From Bin103 sp002238925 (lineage in GTDB: Bacteria > Spirochaetota > Spirochaetia > SZUA-6 > Bin103): a stretch of DNA of 64,000 bases. This document shows positions 26,352 through 35,547 of this stretch, one piece after another. Below the pieces are notes generated by a model. The model was given only the letters and a program-made list of their open reading frames with translations, made no database searches and was not told the origin of the DNA. The DNA is taken from NCBI GenBank assembly GCA_965208065.1, contig OZ242313.1, forward strand, positions 1 to 64,000. The letters run 5' to 3'. Within the stretch, counting starts at the first letter, position 1, and every line of letters starts with the position of its first letter. Made by a program: the position numbers and the translations under genes.

Positions 26352-27445
26352 GGCGCCTCCGAGCTCAGGTAGGCGTCGCGTACGCTCGCCTGCAATGTCT
26401 CCACCACCGTTTCCAAGGCACCGAGCAGGATCTCCTCCAGCTTGTACAGCGTCAAGTTCACGCGGTGATCGGTAACCCGGTTCTGTGGGAAATTGTAGGT
26501 GCGGATGCGCTCCGAGCGGTCGCCGGACCCGATCTGGCTGCGCCGGAACTCGGCGCGCTCGGCCTCCACCTTCTCCTCCCGCGCCTCCAGCAGCCGCGCC
26601 CGCAGCACGCGCAGCGCCTTGGCCTTGTTCTTGTGCTGCGATTTCTCGTCCTGGCAAGTCACCACCACGCCGGTCGGCACGTGGGTAATGCGCACCGCGG
26701 AGTCGGTGGTGTTCACGCTCTGCCCGCCGGGGCCGGAGGAGCGGAACACGTCGATGCGCAGGTCCTCCGGCTTGATTTCGATGTCGGCCTCTTCCGCCTC
26801 CGGCAGCACCGCCACCGTCACCGCCGAGGTGTGGATGCGCCCGCTCGACTCGGTCACCGGCACCCGCTGCACGCGGTGCACGCCGCTCTCGTAGCGCAGG
26901 TGGGCGAATACCTCGGTACCGGTAATCGAGAACACCACCTCCTTGAAGCCGCCCACCTCGGTACCGTGGCTGGACAGCATCTCCAGCTTCCAGCCGCGCA
27001 GGTCGGCGTATTTGCTGTACATGCGGAACAGATCCGCCGCGAACAGGGTGGCCTCGTCGCCGCCGGTGCCGGCGCGGATCTCCATGATCGCGTTCTTGCG
27101 GTCGCGCGGGTCCTTGGGGATGAGCAGCACGCGCAACTCGGCGATCAGGGCACCGCGCTCCTCGCGCAGGCGCACCAGTTCCTCGCGCGCCATGTCGGCC
27201 ATCTCTTCGTCGCCGTCCGAATCCGCCAGCAACGCAGCGGTGTCGTGCAACTCCCGGTCCAGCTCCTGGAGCCGCTGATGACCGGCATTCACCGGCCGCA
27301 GCGCGGCGTGCTCCTGCATCAACTCCCGGGTGCGGCGTTGATCCTTGAACAGCGCCGGGTCCGCAATCGCGATTTCCAGCTCCTCGAAGCGGGAGCAGGC
27401 GGTGCTCAGGGTACGCAGGATGCCATTCGAGGATTCCGCTTCCAT
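26348..27445 (-). CDS. prfA: Peptide chain release factor 1
   Basis: 365 residues. The GGQ motif is at 240-242 (SSGPGGQSVNTTDSAVRI) for peptidyl-tRNA hydrolysis, and the anticodon-like tripeptide PxT, here PVT at 196-198, marks RF1 (reads UAA/UAG) rather than RF2. Length is normal. prmC overlaps its end by four bases, so factor and methylase are co-translated. Confidence 0.96.
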   Translation of the reverse strand: MEAESSNGILRTLSTACSRFEELEIAIADPALFKDQRRTRELMQEHAALRPVNAGHQRLQELDRELHDTAALLADSDGDEEMADMAREELVRLREERGALIAELRVLLIPKDPRDRKNAIMEIRAGTGGDEATLFAADLFRMYSKYADLRGWKLEMLSSHGTEVGGFKEVVFSITGTEVFAHLRYESGVHRVQRVPVTESSGRIHTSAVTVAVLPEAEEADIEIKPEDLRIDVFRSSGPGGQSVNTTDSAVRITHVPTGVVVTCQDEKSQHKNKAKALRVLRARLLEAREEKVEAERAEFRRSQIGSGDRSERIRTYNFPQNRVTDHRVNLTLYKLEEILLGALETVVETLQASVRDAYLSSEAP

Positions 27446-27474
27446 GGAACCCTAGAATAGCAAAAAACCCGGCG

Positions 27475-28026
27475 TTAGTTGCGCTTTACCGCGAATCCGA
27501 ACAGGCTGCCGCACACGCCGCCGGCGATGTGCGCGAATTGGGCCACGCTGTCGTCGTTCAATGCGCCCACCACCTCGCGCGCCAGGTACACCACCACCAC
27601 CAGCACAAAGGTAAGCGGAATCTCGCCGCTGGCGATGTTGGTGAACGACGACAGCAGGATCATCATGAACACGATCCCGCTCGCCCCCATCAGCCCGGTG
27701 TCCAGGAACAGCACGTTGATCACGCCGGTCACCACCGCGGTCATCAGCATCATCACCAGCAGCGGCCCGGAGTGGTACTTCTCCTCCAGGATCGGCCCGA
27801 TCAGCAGGATAAGGGCGAAATTCGCCACCAGGTGCTCCCAGCCGCTGTGCCCGACCACGTGCGAGACGATCCGGAAGTAGTCGAGCGGCGCGGTGAAGTC
27901 GAACACCGGGCGCACGGCAAAGAAGGCGCGCGCGAACTGCCCGCGGAAGACGAAGTCGATGATCATCACCGCCACCGCCAGCAGCGCGTAGGAGAGCACG
28001 GCGGGGGAGTTGTAGCGCAGCTTCAC
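27475..28026 (-). CDS. Rhomboid family intramembrane serine protease
   Basis: 183 residues, about six membrane segments. Catalytic Ser116 lies in G-x-S-G (GLMGASGIVF) and the partner His166 in FAHIAGG; the HSGWEHLVANF block is the conserved L1/TM2 region (H-xx-H/N-type motif). It is a minimal rhomboid with no extra domain and would cleave transmembrane substrates in the inner membrane. Its start overlaps the phosphomannomutase stop by four bases (ATGA). Substrates unknown. Confidence 0.88.
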   Translation of the reverse strand: MKLRYNSPAVLSYALLAVAVMIIDFVFRGQFARAFFAVRPVFDFTAPLDYFRIVSHVVGHSGWEHLVANFALILLIGPILEEKYHSGPLLVMMLMTAVVTGVINVLFLDTGLMGASGIVFMMILLSSFTNIASGEIPLTFVLVVVVYLAREVVGALNDDSVAQFAHIAGGVCGSLFGFAVKRN

Positions 28027-29375
28027 GAACCGGCCTCCAGGACTTCCAGGATGCGGGCGGTGGCCTGCGCGACCGCCGCCTCGTCCACCGCCTCCAGGCG
28101 CAGCCGCAGCAGCGGCTCGGTGTTGCTCGGGCGCACGTTGAACCAGAACCGGTCGTAGCTCACGCTGACCCCGTCCAGTTCCTCCTGCTCGCCGTCGCCG
28201 AACGCCTCGCGCACCCGCTGCAGAGCCGCCTCCGGCTGCAGCCGCCCGAGCGGAATGTTGATCTCCTCCTGCTGCACATAGCGGGAACGCAGCGGCGCGG
28301 CCAGCTCCGACAGCGGACGCCCGCGCTCCACCACCAGGTTGAGCAGCACGCCGAGGCCGTAGATCGCCGACTCGGTGTAGAACGAGTCGCGCACCCGGAA
28401 GTACAGGTGCCCGGAGGTCTCGTTGCCGTAGATCGCTCCGGAGCGCACCATCTCGTCGTACAGCAGGCTGTAGCCGACCCGCGCCTTGACCGGCACCCCG
28501 CCGGCCTCCGCGACCGCCTCCGGGAACACCCGCGACGAGATCAGGTCGTACACGATCGCGGCGCCGGGCTCCCGCTGCAGCAGCGAGCCGGCGATCAACG
28601 CCCCCGCGAAGTAGCTCTCCAGCGGGCGGCCGGTCTCGTCGAAGAACAGGATGCGGTCGCCGTCGCCGTCGAGCAGCGCGCCCAGCGCGGCGCCGGCCGC
28701 CGGCACCGCGGCCGCCACTTCGCGCTGGCTGTCCGCCTCCAGCGGATTGGGCGGGTGGGCGGGAAACGTGCCGTCCGGCGCCGCGTTCAGCACCGTGGCG
28801 TCCAGCCCGATGGCGTCCGCGGCGGCCTGCGCCAGGGCGCCGGCCGAGCCGTTGGAAGCGTCGATCACCACTTTCATGCCGCGCACCTCGGGCCGTACGT
28901 GGGCGGTGGCAAATTGCACGTACTCGTCCAGCGCGCCGGCGGGCAACGCCGCGGGAGCCGCCAGGGTGCCCGGCAGCGGGCTGTCGTCGGCGGCCACCGC
29001 CGCCTCGATCCCAGCCAGCCCCTTGGCGTAGCCCACCGATCCGCCGCTGTCGTCGAACAGCTTGAAGCCGTGGTACCGCGGCGGGTTGTGCGATGCGGTG
29101 GCCATCACCCCGGCGCCGTAGCCGCGTTGCATCTGCAGCCAGTGCAGCGCCGGCGTGCTCAGGCAGCCGGCGTCATACAGCGTGCCACCGGCACTGGCGG
29201 CCCCGGCCGCAAACGCGCGCAGCAACTCACCCGAATGGGTGCGCGCGTCGTAGCCGCCGAGCAGGTCCACGCCGCCGGTAAAGCGGGCAAACGCCCGCCC
29301 CACCCGGTAGGCGAGGGTATCGTCCACGTCGTCCCCATACACCCCACGAATGTCATATGCCTTGAATGGATTCAT
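28023..29375 (-). CDS. Phosphomannomutase/phosphoglucomutase
   Basis: 450 residues from ATG 29375; the frame is open nine codons further but ATG 29375 has AAGGG upstream and matches the family start (MNPFKAYDIRG). All four active-site segments are visible: phosphoserine loop TASHNPP (Ser95), metal loop DGDGDR (236-241), sugar-binding GNETSGH, and phosphate-binding RPSNTEP. Interconverts hexose 1- and 6-phosphates for polysaccharide precursors. First gene of a run of overlapping genes ending in rel. Confidence 0.92.
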   Translation of the reverse strand: MNPFKAYDIRGVYGDDVDDTLAYRVGRAFARFTGGVDLLGGYDARTHSGELLRAFAAGAASAGGTLYDAGCLSTPALHWLQMQRGYGAGVMATASHNPPRYHGFKLFDDSGGSVGYAKGLAGIEAAVAADDSPLPGTLAAPAALPAGALDEYVQFATAHVRPEVRGMKVVIDASNGSAGALAQAAADAIGLDATVLNAAPDGTFPAHPPNPLEADSQREVAAAVPAAGAALGALLDGDGDRILFFDETGRPLESYFAGALIAGSLLQREPGAAIVYDLISSRVFPEAVAEAGGVPVKARVGYSLLYDEMVRSGAIYGNETSGHLYFRVRDSFYTESAIYGLGVLLNLVVERGRPLSELAAPLRSRYVQQEEINIPLGRLQPEAALQRVREAFGDGEQEELDGVSVSYDRFWFNVRPSNTEPLLRLRLEAVDEAAVAQATARILEVLEAGS

Positions 29376-29454
29376 CGCTACCCTTGTTCGGTCTCTTGCC
29401 ACGCGCCGGCGGCGGGCTGTTCTGATTCACTCTTCATCTTCAATCCGAGCAACG

Positions 29455-30357
29455 TCAGCCGGCACCTATCCGTTGCACGATGATCTGTTTCAACTCGTCA
29501 AAGTCGGACGGTTGCGTGATTCCTTGGTTTTGCAAGAGATCCCGTACGACTTCGTTACGCGCTTGCACCCCAGAGAGCATGTTCCCGTATCTGTCCTCAA
29601 CCCGAAACAGACTGGATCCAACTACCTCAGCGAACAGCTTCTTCCCTCTCATCATGTTAATCCATTGCCCAGCTCCCAGTCCAAGTCGGTCTCCCGTACC
29701 GGTTGTCTCGCCCGTCATCGTACGCAGAGTATCATGGAAAGCCGCGGCGATCCTCGCGCTTGACAGCGCTTGATCAGAAAGGTTCCGATATTTCTCACCG
29801 AACCTCAAGTCAATCAACGCTCTTAGCGCCATCTCTCGTGTAAGAAGCGCTTCGGGATCCGTGAACGCCTGAACTCTGTTCTTCTTGATCGACTCACGCA
29901 ATGAAACAATCACCGAGTTGGCGACATCCAGATACAGTCTATGTTGGGCCCGTTCCACGACGAATTCACGGAGTCGTTCACTGACCCCAACGAAGTACTG
30001 GGAATATGATAGATATTCCGGATCAAGAAAGTAGTTCTCGATTTCCCTTTTGCGCCATACCAAGAGGTTCTGCATTCCCGGATCGGGGAAACTGTCCCAA
30101 CTCCGTTCTACGAAGTCGTCGTCATGATGATCCCGATCAATGAGAAAGTAGTAGTCGGGATGGGACGGATGCAGGGCCGCCGCAACGCTGGTGACCGAGT
30201 ACGATGCGCCTAAGGGTTCGATACGAAGCCCACTGCCAAGAATCGCCCGCAGGACGGTCGGATCAATTGCATCATCGCCGCCACCCTCAACGAACAACAC
30301 GTGCCTGGCGTCGAACCGTACAGCGTCGGTGCGGACCCCTGCTCTGACGCCGATCAT
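29455..30357 (-). CDS. DUF4435 / TOPRIM-fold protein, AriB-like
   Basis: 300 residues from ATG 30357, which overlaps the ATPase stop as ATGA. The TOPRIM pattern is clear: a strand ending in acidic E24 (VLFVEGGGDD), then D74-x-D76 (FLIDRDHHDDD). REIENYFLDPE at 104-114 is the DUF4435 hallmark. In known defence systems (PARIS AriB, OLD-family and related) such TOPRIM subunits act as nucleases released or activated by the partner ATPase. GC content is visibly lower than the flanking housekeeping genes, so the pair looks acquired. Start codon choice and function are inferred from context. Confidence 0.75.
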   Translation of the reverse strand: MIGVRAGVRTDAVRFDARHVLFVEGGGDDAIDPTVLRAILGSGLRIEPLGASYSVTSVAAALHPSHPDYYFLIDRDHHDDDFVERSWDSFPDPGMQNLLVWRKREIENYFLDPEYLSYSQYFVGVSERLREFVVERAQHRLYLDVANSVIVSLRESIKKNRVQAFTDPEALLTREMALRALIDLRFGEKYRNLSDQALSSARIAAAFHDTLRTMTGETTGTGDRLGLGAGQWINMMRGKKLFAEVVGSSLFRVEDRYGNMLSGVQARNEVVRDLLQNQGITQPSDFDELKQIIVQRIGAG

Positions 30358-31427
30358 TCGCGCGCAGCGTCTCGGCCGGTCAGTATGATGCGGCACTCCG
30401 GCGCTACGCTTGCCATGACGTCCTCTGAGTGCGTCGCAAGGATATACTGGTTTCGAGGTGCCAAATTCAACAGCGTGGACACGAAGCTACCGTGCCACTC
30501 CGCATTCAGGTGCAGTTCCGGCTCATCAATCAGCACCACCGACGGAGCGTCACGCGTGGCATGCCAAATGAGAAATAACGTCGAGATAACCTCAATCTGG
30601 CCTGAGCTCAAGGCATTGAATGTGAAAGACTTGGATTGCCCTATTGGCTCGATTCTTATGTCGATCTCGTCATCTTCAATCACTCTTAGTTTGCCCAATT
30701 CGCCACCAGTATATTGCTTTATCAATTCCTTCAACTTGTCGAGAACACGATCGTGGTCTTTGCGAGGTTCCGCATTCTCCACCAAACCGGCGTCGTACAT
30801 CATCTCTCTCACCACGACAGCCTTGAACAGATTCCTTGAGGACGTGTCGTCAAACGGTCGCAGGTCGTATAGGCTAGATGATTTAAAGATCTTGTCCGAC
30901 TCGACATGACCACCAGAAATCCTTCGGAAACTATGGAACAAAACGCAATTTCGGAACAATACTGGATCCGACGTCTGACCCAAAATGTACGGAAACAGGT
31001 TTGCTCTTGTGCCCATGTGCTCAAATTCATCGACACGTGCTGTCGACTGATCGGCGATCTCCGTGTCGCCATCAACAGCAGTCACCGCTCCACCACGACC
31101 GAGCGTCAACCGGAAAGTCGTTCTTTTTTCGTTTCTCATCACTCGTCCAAAAATCTCGGCAGACTTTGCTCCCACTCGAACAATGTCGTCGACGCCTTCG
31201 AAGGTGGTTGCTCCGGATCGCCCAATCAGCAGCCCCGGGATGGCAAGTGCAATTGCACAGCATTCGAGAACCGATGACTTGCCTACCCCATTTCGGCTTC
31301 CGATGGCAACGACATCCGGCGATCCGGAGATCGGAGACAGGGGAAACTCCAGATCAAGCGCGTCGATACCCTTGTAGTTACGGATCGACAGGTTCTCAAT
31401 TCGAAGGGGATATTCGGCAGCGTTCAT
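30354..31427 (-). CDS. AAA_15/AAA_21 ABC-type ATPase, AriA-like
   Basis: 357 residues. Walker A GSRNGVGKS at 43-51, ABC-like signature LSSGQ at 273-277, Walker B VVLIDEPELHLN at 297-308, and switch His333 in ATHSED. There is no coiled-coil insertion of SMC length. This is the OLD/RecF-like ATPase type that partners TOPRIM proteins in anti-phage systems. Overlaps the TOPRIM gene by four bases, so the two are co-translated. Slightly smaller than the described PARIS AriA proteins as I recall them. Confidence 0.75.
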   Translation of the reverse strand: MNAAEYPLRIENLSIRNYKGIDALDLEFPLSPISGSPDVVAIGSRNGVGKSSVLECCAIALAIPGLLIGRSGATTFEGVDDIVRVGAKSAEIFGRVMRNEKRTTFRLTLGRGGAVTAVDGDTEIADQSTARVDEFEHMGTRANLFPYILGQTSDPVLFRNCVLFHSFRRISGGHVESDKIFKSSSLYDLRPFDDTSSRNLFKAVVVREMMYDAGLVENAEPRKDHDRVLDKLKELIKQYTGGELGKLRVIEDDEIDIRIEPIGQSKSFTFNALSSGQIEVISTLFLIWHATRDAPSVVLIDEPELHLNAEWHGSFVSTLLNLAPRNQYILATHSEDVMASVAPECRIILTGRDAARE

Positions 31428-31449
31428 TCAACACACCCGCGTTGGTAGA

Positions 31450-31477
31450 TGGACTCGCAGATAGCATACAGTATAAT
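31450..31477 (+). promoter_or_regulatory. Possible promoter or operator upstream of the ATPase gene
   Basis: TGGACT (31450-31455), 16 bases, TATAAT (31472-31477) on the plus strand; the reverse strand offers TATACT in the same place, facing the ATPase gene. AGCAT…ATGCT arms enclose it (31463-31480). It may be a divergent promoter/operator of the acquired module. Weak evidence. Confidence 0.25.
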
Positions 31478-31546
31478 GCTCCGTGAGAGCCGCATGATGA
31501 GCCTGGGTGTTCTCGCTCGTGCACAGGACACCCGCCGCTTGCCGCG

Positions 31547-33670
31547 TCACGGCCCCTCCGTTTCTTCCCACGCGGCGGTGGCTTCCTGTTGCGCGCGGCT
31601 GTTGGCCGCGAGGGCTCGTTTCAATTCCCGCACGCGGGCACCGTCGGTGTAGACCGCGGGGTCGCTGAGTTCTGCCTGCAAGCGCTGCTCGTCACGCTGC
31701 AGGCGGTCCAGTTCGTCGAGTAGCTCCTGCTGACGACGCTGCACGGCCGCGCCGGTGTCCGGGCGCCGGTGGCGCACCGCGCGGCGCGTGCCGCCCTTGC
31801 CGCGCCGACTCTCGGCGGGAGCGGACGCCGATTGCGGTGCCGGCGCGCGCCGCGCGCGGGACCGCCGCTTCGACTTGCCGCGCGGGCGCGGGGTGCCGCG
31901 GCCGCGGTCGCCGGCTCCCACCGCCGCCAGCTCGGCGACCTCCGCGGCCGCGGCCGACGCTGGCGAAGCCGATGCCGCGGTCGACTCCGGTCGCGGACCG
32001 CGGCCACCCGGCGCCGGCGGTCCGGCGCCCGGCCTGCCGTCCGGCATCCCGTCCGCCGCCGGACCGCCGGCGCCGGAGCGCTTCCAGGCGTAGTAGTCCC
32101 AGCCGCCGTGATACAGGCGCACGCGGTCGCGCGACACCTCCAGCACCTTGGTGGCGAGTTGCTCGATGAAGTACTCGTCGTGGGACGCGAACAGGAGGGT
32201 GCCGGCGTAGCTGCGCAGCGCCTGGGTGAGCACGCTGATGGCGCTCAGGTCCAGGTGGCTGGTGGGCTCGTCGAGCAGCAGCAGGTTGGCGGGCTCCAGC
32301 AGCAGGTGCACCAGCGCCACGCGGCTGCGCTCGCCGCCGCTGAGTACCGACAGCGGCTTGAATACCTCGTCGCCGCTGAACAGAAACGCACCGAGCAGGT
32401 TGCGCACCCGCGGCACCATGTCGGTTGGCGCCACCGCCTCCATGTACTCCAGGACGCTGCCGGAGCCGGTAAGCTGCTCGGCGCGATCCTGCGCGTAGTA
32501 GCCGACGGTCACCCCGGTGCCCAGGGTTACCTGCCCGCCGGAGACCGGCGCGGCGCCGGCCAGGGCGCGCATCAGCGTCGACTTGCCCACCCCGTTTTCG
32601 CCCACCAGCGCGAGCCGGTCGCCGCGGTCCAACTCCAGGTCCAGATCGCGAATCACGTCGTGGTCGCCGTACGACAGGCACAGGCCGGAGCCGCTCAGCG
32701 CACGTCGTCCGCCCTTGGGCGCCGGCGGAAAGCTGAACGCGATATGCGACTGCACCGGCGGCGGCTGCAGCGGCACCATGCGGTCGAGCAGCTTGACGCG
32801 GCTCTGCACCAGCCGCGCCTTGGAAGAGTTGGCGCGGAACTTGCGCACGAACGCCTCCATGCGGGCGATCTCCTCCTGCTGGCGCTCGTAAGCGTCGGCC
32901 ATCTGCTCCAGCTCCGCCTCGCGCCGCACCAGGTAGCGCGAGAAGCTGCCGGCAAAGATGCGCAGCTTGCCGCGGTAGATTTCCGCCACTTGGTCGCAGG
33001 TGCGGTCCATCAGCATGCGGTCGTGCGCCACCAGCAGGTAGCCGCCGCGATAGGAACGCAGGTACTGCTCCAGCCACTGCCGGGCCTCAAGGTCAAGATA
33101 GTTGGACGGCTCGTCGAGCAGCAGCAGGTCGGAGGCTTCCAGCAGCAGCTTGGCGAGCGCGATGCGCATCTGCCAGCCTGACGAGAAGGTGGCGGTGTCC
33201 TGCTCCATGTCGCCGGGGCCGAACCCGAGGCCGCCGCTTACCCGGTCCAGGCGCGCGGCGCGGTCGGCGGCGCCGTCCGGGCTGACCTGCTCGCCGAGCT
33301 CGCCGTAGCGGGCCAGCAGGCGGTCCAGGTCGTCGGCATCGGCCGTGTCGGCCATCTGGTCCTCAATGCGGCGCAACTCCTGCTCGGCGGCCAGCTCGCG
33401 GGTGAACGCCAGCGACAGCTCCTCGTGCAGGGTGCGGCCGCCGTGCTCCACGCCCGACTGCGCCAGGTAGGCAATACTGACGCCGCGCTTGGCGATAACC
33501 CGCCCGCTGTCGGCGCCGGACTGGCCGGCGATTACCCGCATCAGGGTCGACTTGCCGCTGCCGTTGGCGCCGCACAGCGCGATGCGGGCGCCGCGGTCGA
33601 TGGTCAGGCTGATGTCGTCGAGCACCACCTGCTCGCCGTACGCCACGGCTATTTCGGTGAGCGTTACCAT
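31547..33670 (-). CDS. ABC-F family ATPase (Uup/EttA-like) with long basic C-terminal tail
   Basis: 707 residues, two ABC domains and no membrane segments. Walker A1 GANGSGKST at 34-42, first signature FSSGWQMRIALAKLLL, Walker B LLLLDEPSNYLD; second Walker A GENGVGKST, signature LSGGERSRVALVHLL and LLLLDEPTSHLD. The linker between domains has the charged helical P-site tRNA interaction motif region (residues about 240-310). ABC-F proteins act on the ribosome, not in transport. The last 170 residues are an Ala/Gly/Arg-rich tail followed by a coiled-coil-like helix (QRRQQELLDELDRLQRDEQR), as in Uup. Start overlaps the preceding lipoprotein stop (TGATG). Confidence 0.9.
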   Translation of the reverse strand: MVTLTEIAVAYGEQVVLDDISLTIDRGARIALCGANGSGKSTLMRVIAGQSGADSGRVIAKRGVSIAYLAQSGVEHGGRTLHEELSLAFTRELAAEQELRRIEDQMADTADADDLDRLLARYGELGEQVSPDGAADRAARLDRVSGGLGFGPGDMEQDTATFSSGWQMRIALAKLLLEASDLLLLDEPSNYLDLEARQWLEQYLRSYRGGYLLVAHDRMLMDRTCDQVAEIYRGKLRIFAGSFSRYLVRREAELEQMADAYERQQEEIARMEAFVRKFRANSSKARLVQSRVKLLDRMVPLQPPPVQSHIAFSFPPAPKGGRRALSGSGLCLSYGDHDVIRDLDLELDRGDRLALVGENGVGKSTLMRALAGAAPVSGGQVTLGTGVTVGYYAQDRAEQLTGSGSVLEYMEAVAPTDMVPRVRNLLGAFLFSGDEVFKPLSVLSGGERSRVALVHLLLEPANLLLLDEPTSHLDLSAISVLTQALRSYAGTLLFASHDEYFIEQLATKVLEVSRDRVRLYHGGWDYYAWKRSGAGGPAADGMPDGRPGAGPPAPGGRGPRPESTAASASPASAAAAEVAELAAVGAGDRGRGTPRPRGKSKRRSRARRAPAPQSASAPAESRRGKGGTRRAVRHRRPDTGAAVQRRQQELLDELDRLQRDEQRLQAELSDPAVYTDGARVRELKRALAANSRAQQEATAAWEETEGP

Positions 33671-35547
33671 CAGCCGCCGCCTCCGTCGCTCCCCGCAGCC
33701 CCCGCGAAGTACATCACCACGGCGGAACGGTTCACCTCGCGCACCTCCAGCGCGGCCGCGGCCGGCTCGGCCGGGGTCAGCCGCACCCCGTCGCCATCAT
33801 AACTGAGCAGCAGGGTGAGCTCCGCCGCCCACGGAATCGGTTGCATGTACTCCGGCACATATTCCGCCTCGGAGCCGGGCGCTTCACCGGCGCCGGCCAG
33901 GACACCCGCGGCAAGGCCGCCGTTGTCCGGGTCCGCATCGTTGCCGACCGCGGCGACTGCCGTTCCGGCGCCGGAGCCGTTCTCCGCCGCACCTGCGTCC
34001 CCCGCGACCGCGACCGTAGCCGCCGGGCCGGCGCCCGCTCCGGAAACGGTGCCGCCGTCCGCGTCGGTCCGCGGCCCGGCCGGCGGTAGCGCGCCGCCAT
34101 GGCCGGCACCGGGTTCGCCCGCACCCGTCTCGCCATCGTCATCCTCGCCTGCCGCCGCGCCCGCCACGGCGGTGCCGGCTCCCGCTCCGGCGCCGGAGTT
34201 GCCGTCCGCGGCGCTCCCGGTTGGCGGGGCCCCGGTCTGGGCGCCGCTATCCGGCACGGCAACCGCCCGGACGCCGCCGCCTGCTCCGGGCTCGGCTGCA
34301 CCCGCCCCGCCGGCGGCGTCCTCGCCGGCCACCGCCGCCACCGCCGCCGCCGCCGCCGCGGCGCGCTCCGGGCCGTCGAACAGCAGCGTCACGGCCACGT
34401 CGTAGCTGCCGCGCAGCGGCGCGCCGAGCACGTAGCGAAAATCCACCACCCCGGTACCAGGCAACCCGTCCGCCACCCAGCGCGGCACCAGCGCCTCGTA
34501 CCCGCGCCAGCGGAAGCGCCCCTCCCCGGTCAACTCGATGGTGCCGTAACCGCCGCTGCGCAACAGCGGACCGCGTTCCAGCAGGGCCGCAAACAACCGC
34601 TCGCGGCGCGCCCGCTCGGCGGCGATCAACTCCTCCACTTCCTGCTCCAGCTCGACGAACACCTCGGTAATCTGGCGCCCGTCATCCACGTACGAGAACG
34701 CCAGCGCGCCGCTGCCGCGCACCGTGAAGCGCGCCGGGCTGGGGTCGCCGCCGCCGGTGGCCAGCACGTAGCGCCCGTCCCCTACCCGCTCCACCGCCCG
34801 GTACGGGAACTCGCGCTCGCGCTGCGCCGTGACCAGCCGGAACACGCGCGCCTCCGGATCGGGAAACAGCCCGTACTCGGGGCGCAGGCGCAGCAAATCG
34901 AAGCGGTGGCGCAGCACCATGGACAGAAACTCCTCGGGCCGCCACGCCGTGGCCAGCACCCGCTCCAGCCTGGGGTCGTCGGCATGCAGCCGGACCGCCT
35001 CGGCGCGCGGATCGCCGGCCGCCTCGAACACCGGCAGAAACTCTCCGAACGTAAATCCCTCGGTGCCGTCCTCGGTCAGCACCCGGTACCAGTAGTTCTC
35101 GAACGAGCCCACCTGCTCCCGCTCGGCACCGCGCGCTATTACCTTGGTCACTTCCAGTTCGCGCAGCTTGTACACGATGCCGGCTGTGGCCGACGCCTCC
35201 GCCCGCACCGGCAGGCCGCGGCGCACCGCGTACGCGAACAGATCCACGAATTCGGCATACCGGGCGGCAAACTCCGCCGCCGGCTCAGGTTCGGAGAACA
35301 CCCGTACCCGCCAGCGCGGGGCCACCGGCACCGGATCCTCGCTCCGGTCGGCGCCTGCCGCGCGCACCAGGTAACGGTCCTCAATGGTCGATTCCTCCAC
35401 CACGTCGACCACGGCGCCGTTGGCCACCGGACCGCCGTCGCTCCACAGCACCACGCCGGTGCCCAGCGACGGTTCGCCGCACGAAACCAACGCCAACGCG
35501 ATCACTACCCCGCCGGCGAAGGCTCCGAACGCGCGGCCCGGCGTCAC
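33670..35547 (-). CDS. Large lipoprotein with SH3-like domain and Ala/Gly-rich tail
   Basis: 625 residues from GTG 35547, which overlaps the transglycosylase stop as GTGA; the open frame continues further but is antisense shadow. The N-terminus is a lipoprotein signal with lipobox LVSC (ALALVSCGEP). Residues about 100-190 resemble a bacterial SH3-type fold (LPVRAEASATAGIVYKL…WYRVLTEDGTEGFTFGEFL), common in peptidoglycan-associated proteins. The segment from about 440 to 590 is low-complexity Ala/Gly/Glu. No enzymatic motif. It sits between a murein transglycosylase and an ABC-F gene in one coupled operon, so a role in the cell envelope is likely. Family not recognised. Confidence 0.65.
   Translation of the reverse strand: MTPGRAFGAFAGGVVIALALVSCGEPSLGTGVVLWSDGGPVANGAVVDVVEESTIEDRYLVRAAGADRSEDPVPVAPRWRVRVFSEPEPAAEFAARYAEFVDLFAYAVRRGLPVRAEASATAGIVYKLRELEVTKVIARGAEREQVGSFENYWYRVLTEDGTEGFTFGEFLPVFEAAGDPRAEAVRLHADDPRLERVLATAWRPEEFLSMVLRHRFDLLRLRPEYGLFPDPEARVFRLVTAQREREFPYRAVERVGDGRYVLATGGGDPSPARFTVRGSGALAFSYVDDGRQITEVFVELEQEVEELIAAERARRERLFAALLERGPLLRSGGYGTIELTGEGRFRWRGYEALVPRWVADGLPGTGVVDFRYVLGAPLRGSYDVAVTLLFDGPERAAAAAAAVAAVAGEDAAGGAGAAEPGAGGGVRAVAVPDSGAQTGAPPTGSAADGNSGAGAGAGTAVAGAAAGEDDDGETGAGEPGAGHGGALPPAGPRTDADGGTVSGAGAGPAATVAVAGDAGAAENGSGAGTAVAAVGNDADPDNGGLAAGVLAGAGEAPGSEAEYVPEYMQPIPWAAELTLLLSYDGDGVRLTPAEPAAAALEVREVNRSAVVMYFAGAAGSDGGGG

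Noticed and set aside
27446..27474. T-run (GGGTTTTTTG) on the minus strand between prfA and rhomboid
   Set aside because: No stem precedes the run, so it does not qualify as a terminator.
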